Source of the DNA: Ulota crispa
Taxonomy: Eukaryota > Streptophyta > Bryopsida > Orthotrichales > Orthotrichaceae
Reading direction: 5' to 3'
Length of the DNA stretch: 64,000 nucleotides
NCBI GenBank assembly: GCA_963920765.1
Contig: OY987248.1
Span: 2,857,001 to 2,921,000 of the forward strand
The notes below the pieces were generated by a model. It saw only the letters and a program-made list of their open reading frames with translations. It searched no databases and had not been told where the DNA came from. Within the stretch, counting starts at the first letter, position 1. Each line of letters opens with the position of its first letter. Shown here in pieces: positions 1 to 12,690 of this stretch. A program made the translations under genes and the position numbers.

Positions 1-3000
1 TTACAGCAACTTTTGTTAATAATTATTGTGATAAACAATGGAGGAAGGAAGGAGAGGTTAGGAGTAGCAACAAGTGTCAAAGGCAGAGAGCACAGATGCT
101 CAAACTTTAGACAAAACCATGAGTTTTTGTAGTATAATGAGAGTTGCATGCCCCCTAAGTGGCCAAGACTCCCAAGAGTAAAGCATGAGGTAACATTGCC
201 AAGGTGAAACAACCTAATTGTTAAGGCAACCTAATTGCACTATTTTAGTGTAGCGTATTAATGTGCACTTAATCCTAATACACCATGACACCGCTCTTTA
301 TTGTAAAAATGCATTACAAACAACTTAAGGAAATAACTTGGTATATGTTTCTTTCCAATGGATGTAGATTAAGAATTTTTTTATCCCATCTATATGGTAA
401 TAGTTTTTCAATTAGTATCACCTATACTTGTAAGTTGAAGTTCAAATTTCAATTTGAAAACCTATTTCAAACATTTCAAATCTTGAAAATTTTAGAAGAA
501 ATAAGATAACATAGGTTTGTAATTGGAAATGTACTAATGGGTTTATATTTTGTTTTTGTATAGGAAAACTAACTAGTGAAACCGATTGTATGAGATTTCT
601 TTTTTAAATATAACAAAATGTGTTTTGTAACTTGACATACTTCTAAGGTTCTCAATATACAAAATATGATTAAAAACAATTTTGAAAGTTCCACTATTTA
701 AACCCTAAACGCCCTAGAGGACTAAAAGTATCCTCAATTCAATGCATTTTTGAAAACCTTGGACGTTCACAGGTTAAGTAACATATAATTAGGGTAGCAC
801 CAGAAGTACAAACATTTTTTGTTGGATGAAAAATGTATAAACTAAAAACCAATAAACATTGGACAATAATACAAATTGTACCTTGAAGATTTTAAAAGTA
901 AGGTGCTAAACCTTTATGTCTTTTGTGATTCTATGATTTTGAAACCATATGTCATAACTTGAAATTCACAAAGATATTTTGGAATTGAATTATCATCAAA
1001 AATTGTAGGTTTTGATCTTTAAATTATATGGATTAACATAGATCTACCACCACCATTACAATGTGTTGTTTTCAAATAATAAACTTAAGTATTTTTTGTC
1101 ACCATTATTTAATATCATATTAGTTATAAGTGTCTTCAAGTATTGAGCAATACTTGACCTAAAACACACCCTGATATTCAAGTTTGATTTGAATTTGTAT
1201 GCCATGATGCAATTTGACATAGTTACTACAAAGTTCAAGAAAAATATTCAATGAAATTACACACAACAAATATCATCAACTTCAAGTGGGATATTTTAAG
1301 AATGTAATGACTAAGATTGACAAAACTTTCAAATTGAGTTGTTCTAATGGACTCTTGATACAAGGCATTAGTGAAAAATAAATTTGCAAGATGTAAAAGT
1401 ACAATCATTCCAATATTCAAATATGAGGTTTGATTATTAAAATCAAAATAATAGAATTACAAAGCAAACCCTCTTTTTGGAATTTGATTAATTAGTAGTG
1501 AAGACAAGCTTGCCAATGCTGCAAAAACACATGAAAAACATGTTGTTGTGTAAATAGATATCGCTAAACATAACACATTGTATACTATCACTAAAAGTGG
1601 ATAAAAACAAAAATGTAACCCAAAAACATATATACAAATATGCTCTCAATGATAAGATACAAAATTTAAGCACTTAAGCGTCAATTAAGCTGCCTCTCAC
1701 TCCGTTCACGGGATAATCTAAGAGTGCAAGGAGAAATGTGAAAGATAATATAAAACTCAGGAAAACATAACAAGCGTACTCTCTCTCAAAAACACCTCAC
1801 AAGACTTGACTTGGCAAAGAATGCCAAGTCAGGGAAGTAAAGTGCCTTAACTAACCCCAAACCCTAAGTGGCCTCAAATGAGGTGCCAATTAGAATGAGG
1901 TGCCAACTAGAATGAGGTGCCAACTAGAATGAGGTGCCAACTAGAATGAGGTGCCAAAGGCCCTAACCTTCCCCAAAACTACTAAAAACAAAGATCATCC
2001 ACTAATGAAATACATCCGATGTGGCATAGCCACGATGCCACATTACGTGACAATACTTTTATCAACTTTTCACAAATTGTGCAAATCGCCTCTAGAAAAT
2101 TGAGGGCAATCCATAAAAGATATAAATCTCATGCTTCGTTACAAAAAAAATTCAATTTGGGAGGTTGAGATGTTGAAAGCCTCAATTTATAGCCTGAAAC
2201 TATGTTCCAATTCTCATGTTTCACTTTACTTGAAAATATTCACTTGGTAGCACTTTTTGAAGCTTTTGGTGTCAAGAAACTAAAACTTTGTTTCAAGAAT
2301 TGGATCTAATATAATGAAATTCCAACTTGGGAGCCAAATATCAATAATTTTATTTCACAAAATATGTAATTTTTTTATTACATATTTCATTTGCCTAACA
2401 TGCTACTCTATTCAAGTAGAAATCCCAATAACTTACTATTGAGAGTTTATTGTAGCTAATTGAGGCTTAATTGGAATTTCATAATTTTAGATTCAGGGTG
2501 TTAGCTTAGTCAAGTTTTATTAAGAACTTACAATCCTCCAAATCCCGTATAGGTGGAGGAAGGCTTGATGAAAATCACATAATTGTAGTCCAATCTTATC
2601 TCAAATCTACAAGCCCTCACAATATTCCTTTTTTAAATTTGAATAATATAGTATTTCATTTGTTGATTTCATAATTAGAATTGTTTGCACCATATTGTCT
2701 AGCAAGAGTACTTTCTAAAATGGCTTCTTATTCATGAATCATCATGAATTATAGCACTCAAATAACAAAGTCTTGCAAGTCACTCTTCAAGTAGCATTGT
2801 TTCACACTTCATGAAAATTAGCTCTTGTGCTACAAACAAATCAAAAAACTCATAGTCAATTTTTTAGAAAAGTTTTTTGACAACAAGTTATTGCATTTTT
2901 TCAAGGTTTAGCATAAATGTGACAAAGAGCACATATAAAAAAAACCTCTCCTAATTTGCAACTCTATTACACAAAATACTATCAAACAAGAAAACCTTGG

Positions 3001-4100
3001 ACATCCAACCACAATAACAACTATTTTCACACTTGCAATAAAAACTAATTGCATGTAGTGTTCTTCTTTCTATGTGTTGCATATGATTACTGTTAGTTTT
3101 AGGTGGAGTGTCTTAGTCAAACAGAGGTCAGTTGCAAACCTTCTTAAATTAGGCAATTTATTGATAGAGGACTATTTTGCCTAAATTTGAATTTTGAACT
3201 TGATTCTATGAGACAAACAACAAACAAGTAAAACATCATTTTCTAATGTGTCCTAATAGTGTCTTCCAACATAATGCTCAACATACCTATTTCTATTAGA
3301 CTTTGATACCTTAATTACCCAAAACTAAACATTTAAAACATTTATCTAATTTTAAGATGGTTGTCCATTGTTACAGGGTGGACAATATTACAAGACCCTA
3401 CAACAACAGTTTCTCCAAATTTGAAATGCTTCAACATGTCCTTCTCCTATGTATATGGTAAGGCACCTCCTCAAGGAGTCTTTCCCAAAACAATGTGCGC
3501 AAAGTCAAAAGACAACTTGAAATCAAACAATACCTTATTTTGAGAAAGATCAAAGAGGAGGTGCCTCACACAATGTAAGTCCCTCATAGCTTCTCTAGCC
3601 TTGCATTGGTAGTGTCTGACACATGCCAAGCATGTATGAGAAATGTTTAGGGCCCCTCAAAATTCTCTCATGACACTCCATTCTAGAGTGTCAAAGCAAG
3701 GACCCTTCAAAACATTATTCATCCTAATTTTAGTAAACTTTATCCTATATTTCCTTTGGTGCATGGGCAAATGACTATTTATAAGGCACGCTTGAAATGT
3801 AGGAACCATGTTTGAAGTGCATGACTAGAGTGCAAGAATTTTGAAGGCCCTTCCAAAATAGATGTAATCTATTGGAGTGCCAAGTTTGAAGTGCAAGGCT
3901 GGAGCTGCTCTTACTTTACCAAAAAAGGGAGGGCTGGTTTAGAGAGTGAAAATGAGATGTGATATTAGAGAAAGTGATATTAAAGAGGAGGTCAGAGTGA
4001 GCCACGCTGAATCCGTAGCGGAGAGAAAGGACCGCAACGCAGTCGATGTACTGAGCTTGCATTGAAGAGAATTCTAGGGTTTTACAATTTGGTGTCAGGA
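1..4100. other. AT-rich intergenic DNA, no gene seen
   Basis: No open frame here has recognisable domains, plausible codon use or splice-linked partners. The stretch holds a 17-bp minisatellite near 1.9 kb (listed separately). The sequence at about 3650-3790, including 'attcatcctaa' and 'caaatgactatttat', resembles part of the foldback element near 43.5 kb and is probably a decayed dispersed repeat. The motif GTGATATTA occurs twice near 3960-3985 and recurs in other parts of the window. Confidence 0.6.
1878..1958. repeat. 17-bp minisatellite, about five copies
   Basis: The unit gaggtgccaactagaat is repeated about five times head to tail. The copies differ at single bases (aatt versus aact), and a partial copy precedes the array. 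Confidence 0.9.
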
Positions 4101-4182
4101 TTCAATGAAACAGGGGGATCGGAGAATACAGCAGTGAAGGATGTGGCAAGTTTTTAGTGATTATTTGATGTAAACGGAGGAA

Positions 4183-4763
4183 ATGTCGTACGATGGTTGG
4201 AAGCAGATAGGCAAGGCCGCGGTGGCGACTTATGCTCTCATAGGGTTGGCATGGTGGTGGGATGAGACGTCTCCGCTTGGCTGGTGGACTTTGAAACCCC
4301 GAACCAAGGTAAACGCATTTCCCTCTCACTCTCACTTCACAATTGTCGTAACAAAAACCCTAAACCCTAAATAATAAGGTTTCTTGACGGAGAAGTTCTA
4401 CTGAATCTGAGATAAGTTAGTCGTGTTTCGAATTAGGGTTTAGTTCGAGATATTTTATTCATCGGTTTGTGTTGTGAGCAGGAAGAAAGGGATATGGCTG
4501 CATCATATGAACGGAGGCTGTTCCCATATCCTGGCGACAAAGAAGCAGTGAAAGAGTTCATAGAGCAAGGCGGTGCTTCCGGCACATCCATAGGAACGAA
4601 ATCCGACGGACAGAATGGTGGAGATGATAGAGTGTCCGAGCTCCAGAAAGCGAAATTCGACAGAGAAGCGCAAAAGCTTTGGTCGCGAATGCAGCAAGAA
4701 GCCATGCGAGAGTTTCAGGAACAAGGCTTTGAGCCTGTGGTTACAGAGAATGCCAAGCTTTAA
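4183..4763 (+). CDS. Mitochondrial complex I ESSS/NDUFB11-like subunit, 2 exons
   Basis: The gene is join(4183..4308, 4482..4763), giving 135 aa. Exon 1 (42 codons) ends at AAG before GT; exon 2 begins after GAGCAG with GAAGAAAGG, so the frame runs through the junction as KPRT-K-EERDM. A single hydrophobic stretch near residues 10-27 (AAVATYALIGLAWWW) is followed by DETSPLGWWTLKPRTKEER and a YERRxFPYPGD block, then a charged, helical C-terminus. This matches from memory the small plant family annotated as the ESSS subunit of NADH:ubiquinone oxidoreductase (Arabidopsis At3g57785/At2g42310). Such proteins are accessory subunits of the complex I membrane arm in the inner mitochondrial membrane. 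A role in this species is inferred from that resemblance. Intron 1 carries a telomere-like AAACCCTAAACCC run near 4350-4372. Confidence 0.72.
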
Positions 4764-6148
4764 ACCAGGCATGTACAATAGATCTCTAGCTAGTGACGCC
4801 TCAGCTGATGAAACATAAAATGAAACCCCCCTAATCTGCTACAAATCCCATTTAGTGTAGCATTTATTTTTCTTTGTAAAGTATCTTACACTCTCCTGCG
4901 TGTTGAATCCGTTCTTAATCAGCATGATTTGCTCTTTGATTCTGGACCAATTGAACAGCTGAGCGCTTGAACATCAAGTGAGTATCCTGCCTTGTTAATC
5001 ATGGTGGACGTGGTTTACGAGACAGAGGATATTATTTAGATCACTTAATGCATCTCTGAGTGCGATTTTTAGGAGGTGTATAGAGATGTTTGGTTGCAAA
5101 GAGTGAACTTCATTGGGATCAAATTTTTATCACTTGTGGATTACTTATGCAATCATTCAAGAAGGATATAAACAAGTATCAGTGGCAGTAGTCCAACCCT
5201 ATGTACATTCAAAGCTTAGTTGCAATGGACATTTAGCTTTAATGTGGCTTGATTTAGTAGCCTCTCTCTTATGTGCTGAGGTGCCATATGTTGCAGTCTG
5301 TTTTCTTTTTTTAACAACTTGGGCAATTTTATGCAGGAATTCATGATTCGTTTTACATAGCTTTGGCAGATGGATGCTGTTTCAGTGTGTACTTCAATCA
5401 CAATAGTTTATGAGGGTTGGGGTTATTATAATTTTCATGAGAGAGGAGTAGTGCAAATTTTACCTTTCATTGGTGTGGACTCCAGGGCAAGTCGCATAAG
5501 AGTAGACAAAATATGTTTGCAAGACTGCAAAGCATCCTCTTTCCCTGGTTTGTTAAGCGTTAATTACGAGGCACAATGTTACATTCTCATTTACATTTCC
5601 ATCAGTCTGGGTGCTCTGCAGGAGATAATTGGTGTTATGGCTTGATATTTTTATCACTCTGAAATGTTGATTAATTACAATAATAGAGCAGGATTGGGAG
5701 AACTATTTGTCAAAAATTACTCAGCAAATTGCTATTGAGCTATTGCTTTAGTAGCTTGGGGTATTTGAATACTTAAATACTATATAGTTTGGGAGCAAGT
5801 GTGACATATATCAAAATTCATGAAATCATCGGTTTAAGGAGCCCAATGGCTAAAAGATTGGAATTTTTCTAAACAAATAGTTAAATCACAAGTATTCAAT
5901 GCATCAAATCTGTATCCGATTTGAAAACTATTTGAAATTCAAAGTATTTAAATGGGGGTATTTGAAGGATTCAGCTACGTTTGAATTACATTAAATGCAA
6001 GAAATGAGAAAGAGCTTTCTTCTCAAAAAAACTACAATAAGAACTTGAAATATGATGAATTAGATCTTGAGGATGTGAAAGTGCTTTGATAAGTAGAGAT
6101 GATGGCTCTCTAAATGGATTGTGTTGTATGCGCACAACTTGATACATA
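4764..6148. other. 3' flank of the ESSS-like gene and intergenic DNA
   Basis: The first few hundred bases are probably the 3' UTR of the upstream gene. The open frames at 5113-5645 are short, lack recognisable motifs and have no convincing splice partners, so they are not called as genes. Confidence 0.5.
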
Positions 6149-6566
6149 CACTAGGGGTAGTCACAGCTTGAAAAGAGAATGGAGATTGAGAATCGGCTTA
6201 GTGAAAAGTAGGAGTCAATAGGAGCTCGTTCTTCATGAAGGTGGTGTTGTGACATCCCATTTGTGTGTGATGGAGAATAGAGAATGGTTTACTTAGAGAA
6301 AGGCACCACGGCTAGCAATTAGAGGAGCAAAAAGAGCTAGGGTGAAAAATGATTCACAAGAGGGAAAAACAAGCAAACCATGGTAAGAAGTTCACACGCT
6401 AACTCATTCTCCACTCCATTCTTCACCTCGGAAGGAGAAGAAAGGGAATGTGAGAAGTTTAGCACGCAAAGAACAACAGAAGTTCCGGCAACCACTGGCG
6501 ATGCGACATGTTTGCATTCTCATTCTCCACACTTGCCCAAGAAAGTGCTATGAGTACCCCTACTAA
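6149..6566. mobile_element. Small TIR element with CACTA-like ends (tentative)
   Basis: The left end reads CACTAGGGGTAGTCACAGC and the right end, reverse-complemented, reads TAGTAGGGGTACTCATAGC. The next 30-40 bp inside also resemble each other (GAGAATGGAGATTGAG against GTGGAGAATGAG). No coding capacity. No clear target duplication was found, so the exact edges are uncertain. Confidence 0.4.
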
Positions 6567-7128
6567 ATATTGCAAATATTGCATTTAGGTTGTATCATAC
6601 TAATTTCTTGACATTTTATATTGTATAAAGACTTATTGACATTGCTGTAATTTTCATTAGTAATTGCTGCAATAAGCAATTTTCAAAAGGCCTGGTAACA
6701 ACAACAAAGTTGCAAAAAACAAACTAACAATGCCCAAGTCGTAAACCATGTGATATCCTAATATCTAAAGAGTTGCATGCACTTTCAAGTGGTCAATCCA
6801 TGAGTCATGTAGTAACTTTCCACAATCAGGCAATGTAATTGCTAAGAAACCAAAATCAATATCTAGTCTAGAAATTATTTAATTAGATTTACTGACAGCT
6901 CAAGAGATTTTTGTTGGTGTTAAAATTCATAGTTGTTGTAATTTTATTCTAAGGTAGACATACCCATTCTTGAATCTTTAGCAATTCCGACCCCTATTTT
7001 CTTGGGGTGTCCATTTTGGTTCTAAAATGAGCACTCTCTATACATAGGGGCCAAAATTGCTAAAGGATCGGGAATGGGCTTACCTTACTTTTTTTTTCTC
7101 CAAATCTAACCCTTCGCATGAATGCTAA

Positions 7129-8080
7129 GAGCATCTCCATCGGATGGGGCAAACTGCTCAACTAGCGTGGCAAGTGGGAGTTTTTTACTTTTACAATCTC
7201 CACTGGTGGGATGGGCTGCCAAATTTTTTTCGCAGCCTTGTCAAATTGGCCTCCAAGGACTGGGTCTTACTGGGACATTTGCATCTGGAATTGCGGATCT
7301 GAGGCAATGTCAGGTTGTCCCAACCCCAAGTAGTAGATGTTGCAAAAACCTCTCATACATACAATAGTGCTTGGATAAGATGAAGGTATCTGGACAGCAT
7401 ATTCCTTTCATGTAAGGAAAACATTCATTGTAACTAAACAAGCTTTTATAGCTCCCCAACCACCAAAGACAGTCATTTACTTCATCTTAGCCAAGCATTT
7501 TTCCTTATAAAGGTTCATCTTAGGGAGGCATTACTGTATGTGGCAAACTTGTCTCGTCTAACAAGCTAGCATTGCCAAAAAATGATCTTTTTAAATCTCT
7601 CTTGCACTGGTAAGGTAGGCGCACCCATAAGCGTGGAAATAAGGGTTTTGGAGTAGGTAAAACAATTGACTAACTTTGAAAAAAATACTGTAAGTTAGGA
7701 AATGGAAACCAAAAATATTGGTATCAATTTCAAGGTTCCAACTGCAAGCATTTGTTCACAAAGATTTTTCAAAGTCCAAAATCATTAAAATTGTAAGGAC
7801 CATGTGTAAGAGATGCTAAAAACAAGGCTTGTTGGTCCTTAAGTAGTGAGATGGGTACTCAAAACCGTCATGGAGTCACCCACAACCATCACTTTGTCAC
7901 TCATGAATATCACTTAAATATCCATAAACACCTTGACTATGTCAGTGATGCCCATGAGTACGGTTACCTTAAGTGGAGGCACCTGTGGACATATGAAAAA
8001 TAGCCCGGTCAAATTCACCTGTCAGCCCCGTGTATCCAGCTCTGGCGCGTCTGGCTTTGCCCCATCCGGTGGAGATGCTC
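7129..8080. mobile_element. 0.95-kb non-autonomous TIR element upstream of RNC1
   Basis: The termini are near-perfect inverted repeats: GAGCATCTCCATCGGATGGG at the left, and the right end reverse-complements to GAGCATCTCCACCGGATGGG, both continuing GCAAA. There is no transposase. GAGCATC-type ends also occur at 21.37/21.86 kb and near 43.45/44.08 kb. No clear target duplication is visible. It ends about 250 bp before the RNC1-like start codon, so it may lie in or next to that promoter. Confidence 0.7.
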
Positions 8081-8327
8081 AAGTGAGGCCACGTGTAAAA
8101 ATACAGCATATGGCATTGCTCTTTGTGCAATTAGAGAGGGATCAGTGTACTTTAGGGTTCGGGGCTCTCGTAAAACCCTGAACCCTCACGAAAACCTTAT
8201 CCATCCACTGCATCCCCCTCGCTCTCGCAGCACATCCGTGCTCGTCTTCGAAGCTCGGTGAAGAAAGAATGATCGCAGCGATGGTTCTTCCGTGGTAGTG
8301 TAATTTCACTCTCTCCTCTTTCCTGCA

Positions 8328-11052
8328 ATGGCACCCGCAGCAGGCGCCTTGCAACAGAGCATTACGCCGCTGTCATCCGTTTTCAAGTGCCCCTGCGCTC
8401 GGATCTCCTTCGCCCAATCGTGGACCACCTCGACTTTCTTCCGCCATTGCCTGGTCAGTCCTTCGTCGCAACAAGGAGGAGTGCGAGGGGTGGTGACTTG
8501 CGCTGTCGGTGTCCCCGCGAAGAATTGGACCTCCGGGGCGAACACACCGAAGGAATGGCAGTGGACACCGCACCGGGAGCCCCGGCGACCGGGGGAGAAG
8601 CGGAAGAAGATCCCGATGCCGAGGCCGAAAAAGGAGCGCGTGTTGCTCCGCCCTCCGCTTGATGACACGAGGTTAGCTGAGAAGCTGTTGAATTCCCCGC
8701 AGTTGTCGTTGAACAATTTCCCTCTGTTGAGTGCTTGCCTCCCTCCCGCGCCGTTGAACGAGCATGACGAGGCGTGGATGGAAGAGTTTTTGTTGGAAGC
8801 CAAGGATTCGTTAGGGTTAGCGTCTTTCCAGCCCGAGGAAGGCTCCCCGTCGACGCAATTGGACACCCTGCTTTATCTGGCGTTTCAGCATCCTGAGAGT
8901 GCCAGAGGACGGAAGGCGCCGTATGTCCGGAATGGCCACACGCGACTGGCGTTCCTTGGAGAGTATGTTCTTGAGCTTGCTATGGCGGAGCTCGTGCTTC
9001 AAATGTTTCCGAGAGAGATGACTGGCAGCTTAAGAGAGCGTGCTTTCGGACTTACGAACAAGAAGGTCCTGCCGGCTTGGCTGAAGGCCGCGTCAATGGA
9101 CCGCCTCGTTTATCCCGATGGTGACTTCGATTTCGTCAAGTGGAACGACAAAGTGAAGCCCTGCAAGTAAGTCGGCCGATTTCAAACCTCTATTTTGCAT
9201 CGGCTGAGCAAATTCTACCATATCCTCTCAAAAGCCAACAATTCATGGTTTGAAACTGATCCGTTATTTGTAAGAAATAAAAGTCAGACAAGGCCAGTTT
9301 TTACATCACTAGAATCGATAAAGCACAGTGCATGTAGTTGGCAGTAAACTTGCAAAAAAAAGAAAAGTCTCTATACGAGTTACTCAAGAATGCTAAAAAA
9401 GACATGCAGCTGAATTTAGAGTTTGTATTGCAGTAGTCATGACGGGAGCTCGTTTAGTAATGTATAGAAATCTGCTGATGGTTGTTCGTACCGTAATTAT
9501 TAGGGTTTCATTATGTAGTTGAACTTATGGGCATTGGATTCTTGGCTTGATTCAGATCAGTATTCCACGCGTTGATCGCAGCCATCTACTTGACACTGGG
9601 TATGCCTGAAGTGTACCGTGTTCTTTTTGAGGTTTTTGGATTGGATGTGGACGCTCCGGAGTGTCAACCCAAGCCAAGGATGTACGAAGATTTGGATCGC
9701 GTATCGCCGGAGCTTGATGGAGAGAGACTTACTTGGCAAGAGATTGCTTATTATCAGGTATTATAAGATTTCTACTCTCATTTTTGGTGTGTGCAGACGA
9801 AAGCATCAATATTAATACTGTAAGGTTTAGAAATCCTTTTTGATGCCTGTACAATATCTTCCTTTTTCCTAAAACGGTTTTCCTTTTTCCTTCCAGCCTC
9901 CTGAAGGAGCTCTGTTTTCAGAACCCAGGCTATTTCGAGCATGTGTCCCTCCTGGAATACATCGGTTGCGCACCAATTTGTGGGAACTGGAGAGTTTACC
10001 AGCTGTTAAGCGAGCGCTTGGGTATCCACAGTTTGTAAGGGAGGACAGTCCAGAAATGGAAGCTGCACGCAATATTGAACTAGATCTTGGACTTCAGGTA
10101 AATTTTAAGGTCATCAATGGGAAAAAAACTAAGGGTGTGGCGCTTTGCACATTTCGATCGCAATTGATAGAACAGAAATAAGCTTGTGTTCTGGGGAGCT
10201 AAACACCGATTGGTCTACGTGTGGTTTGTTGTTTGTTGACCAGCTGTGTTTTCTGCATCCTTCAACTCATAAAGCAGAGCATCCCCGATTCTGTTATGAG
10301 CGATTGGAGTACTTAGGATCTAAAGTACAGGTATGACAGTTTTTTCTACCTATATAGTCAAACATTACTGTAAAGTACACTATTCGTAGCACTTTGAGTA
10401 TTTTAATACGCGTAAGACGGTGATTTCTGGGAAACTTATACAGCAGTGGAGAGACCTAAGAGCCCAAATCTGCTCAGATCATGAATGAATTAATGGTTAT
10501 GTAGCTTCGGGTTGTAGATCACACTTTATGTGTCAGTAGACAACTTCATACTATTTAAAGGTCAGTGATCAGAGGCATTTAGCCAGGTCATGCGTACACC
10601 ACTTGCTAATGAGTCTAGCAAAGGGTATGAACAGATGATTTTTCTTCTCAGTAAAAGGTCCAGTTGGTTTTTATATCTTCTACCTTGACTCTACTAGGGC
10701 AGTGCTGAAATTCTTGCTGGAACTTTTGTGACAGGATGTAATAATGGCGGAGAAAATCCTCATGAAATACTTGGATGCGCCGGGTCATTGGATCGAAGAA
10801 AGACATCGCAGAGTCCTGTTGAATCGTCTCTGTGGACTCTATCTTCGAAACCTGAAGCTGCATTACCATGTGGTTTATTCTGAAGAGCGACAAGAGCTGT
10901 TCGCGAAAGCCCGAAAGCTAAGGAACTTTGCCACAACCGGTGTTTCTCATGCACTGCATGGTCTCGGGTACACTGTATATGGGCGACCTGAAGTTCGACG
11001 CCTAATGTTCAGGGTCATGAATTTTGAACAATTAGAATCACCCATAGAATAA
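8328..11052 (+). CDS. RNC1: Chloroplast RNC1-like protein, two RNase III domains, 5 exons
   Basis: Proposed gene: join(8328..9166, 9556..9757, 9897..10097, 10244..10330, 10735..11052), all GT-AG, 548 aa, close to the usual RNC1 length. A Ser/Thr-rich N-terminus suggests a transit peptide and is followed by a basic, Pro-rich linker. Domain 1 (about residues 185-325) has RLAFLGEYVLELAMAE and continues across intron 1 as KPCK-SVFHALIAAIYLTLGMPEVYR. Domain 2 has RLEYLGSKVQDVIMAE. In active RNase III the signature is ERLEFLGDxVL; here the Asp is Glu in domain 1 and Ser in domain 2, so cleavage is unlikely. In maize, RNC1 binds plastid group II intron RNAs and promotes their splicing. Introns are 130-405 bp. 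The same role here is inferred from family membership. Confidence 0.88.
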
Positions 11053-12690
11053 AAGAAACCTGATCATCTCAGTGAGTTCTCAACATTCAGATCCATGTTT
11101 CAGAAAGGTCTGCACCTCAGTTTTGTATGAAACTCTAGGCAACTCAGGAAACGAGGCCAGTGCTGCTCAGGTTCAAGGTAAAACTCATTTATCTGGGCTA
11201 GACGCGGAGCTTGTTACGGTCAAAATGTTCTCTGCATGCTCATACAGCCCACACAAGATGTACATGTCTATTACAGGAGCTACTCTTGTAGAGGCATGCA
11301 AATTTTGATAGCGACTATCAGGACACTTGCTGTGACAGGGCAACGATCAGCATCCTCACCAGAGCCGAACGAGTATCTACACCGGGGTTATCAACGACTA
11401 CATCAAACCTTGAACGAGGTACAATCGAGCTAGATTTGGTTGAACAGAAATCTGTAACACAATTCTTATACAGTTTGTTTATTGCCATTTTAAGACAACG
11501 TTGTCGTCTGTGAATGTATCAGGCCTTGCATTTCCTTTTTCATCAGATGCCGGTGTATCTGTTCAGCGTTTGCAACATTCGTTTTGTACTAATACATACA
11601 TTATGTGAGCATCCAAACATTTGGAGCCCTCCAAGCCAACTTCTCTCGGTTACGAGGGAGAATGCTAGAGACTTGGTCAAAGATGATCCATTTTCCACTC
11701 AAACTCTTCCCACACGGTTAATTCCTTACCAATTTATATTTAATTACAGAGAGTTGAAGAAAGCGAAGTGGTAGTAAAATAACTTTGAAAAATATTCTCA
11801 AATCATGGTCAATAGGCTTCCATCCTCCACTAGTCTATCTCCAATCCATTTAAATGTACGGAGTTGGTGCACTCCAAATTCTAAAATCCATTTTAACTCC
11901 GCAAAGTGGAACAATACACTGAACGGTCAAAAAGTGTAACGAATCTTTTTGGTTGGATCTCTATTGCAGTATCATATATTGCTAACTAGGCCATTTACTT
12001 GTGATGCTACTGGTGCCTATCTGTGATTTTGGCTGACTCACCCAAAAAATGGATTTTTCCTTATCAAATATTCAAGGAACTTGATCAAATGTGACACTAA
12101 ATTTCATGCTAAACTTAATGACTTTGACAGCCTAGGGTGAGAACCCTATGCTTTTTCACATGTCAGGGTGAGAGTAAGAATCTATCCCTATTTTATAGTT
12201 GGTCAATTTACCCCCTTCCAAGGTTCCTAATCTAAATCAGGGTTTTTGAATTTAAACGTGACTCCAAAACTCCCAAATTCAATCTCTTAATAGTAAATTT
12301 TCAAATCCTTACAATGTCTTTCATCTGAAAAAGCGTAACTTTTGCACCCTGGCCTCATAAACAAGCTGTCTAGCGTGAGATTTAGTATTCTCCCTTTTGA
12401 AGACCTTTCAACTAATTTTTTTCCATTTTACCTTGCTTGTCAACATTGTTAGAGGAAAGGGTAGACAACTGTATACTTACATACTTCACTAAGACCAACA
12501 GAAAGGGGGCATTCTTTACTAACAAACAATGTGTTTAACACTTTTGGCATAAGTTTCAACAAGTCTTGTTGAGGTCAAAACTCTTCTCCTAAACTCAGAA
12601 GTGTCAAAACCCGGCTATGACAATACTCGTATCTCACTCTAATGAGCTCTTCTTTCTAAACATGCACGTATGAGCATCCTCAATGCAACC
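11053..12690. other. RNC1 3' flank and repeat-bearing intergenic DNA
   Basis: The first part is probably the RNC1 3' UTR. Open frames near 11072-11774 show no recognisable features. About 12180-12370 resembles the dispersed repeat also seen near 22.4 kb and 44.9 kb ('caaattcaatctc' followed by 'ggtaa'-like AT-rich text). It ends at the plastid insertion breakpoint inside petD. Confidence 0.5.
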
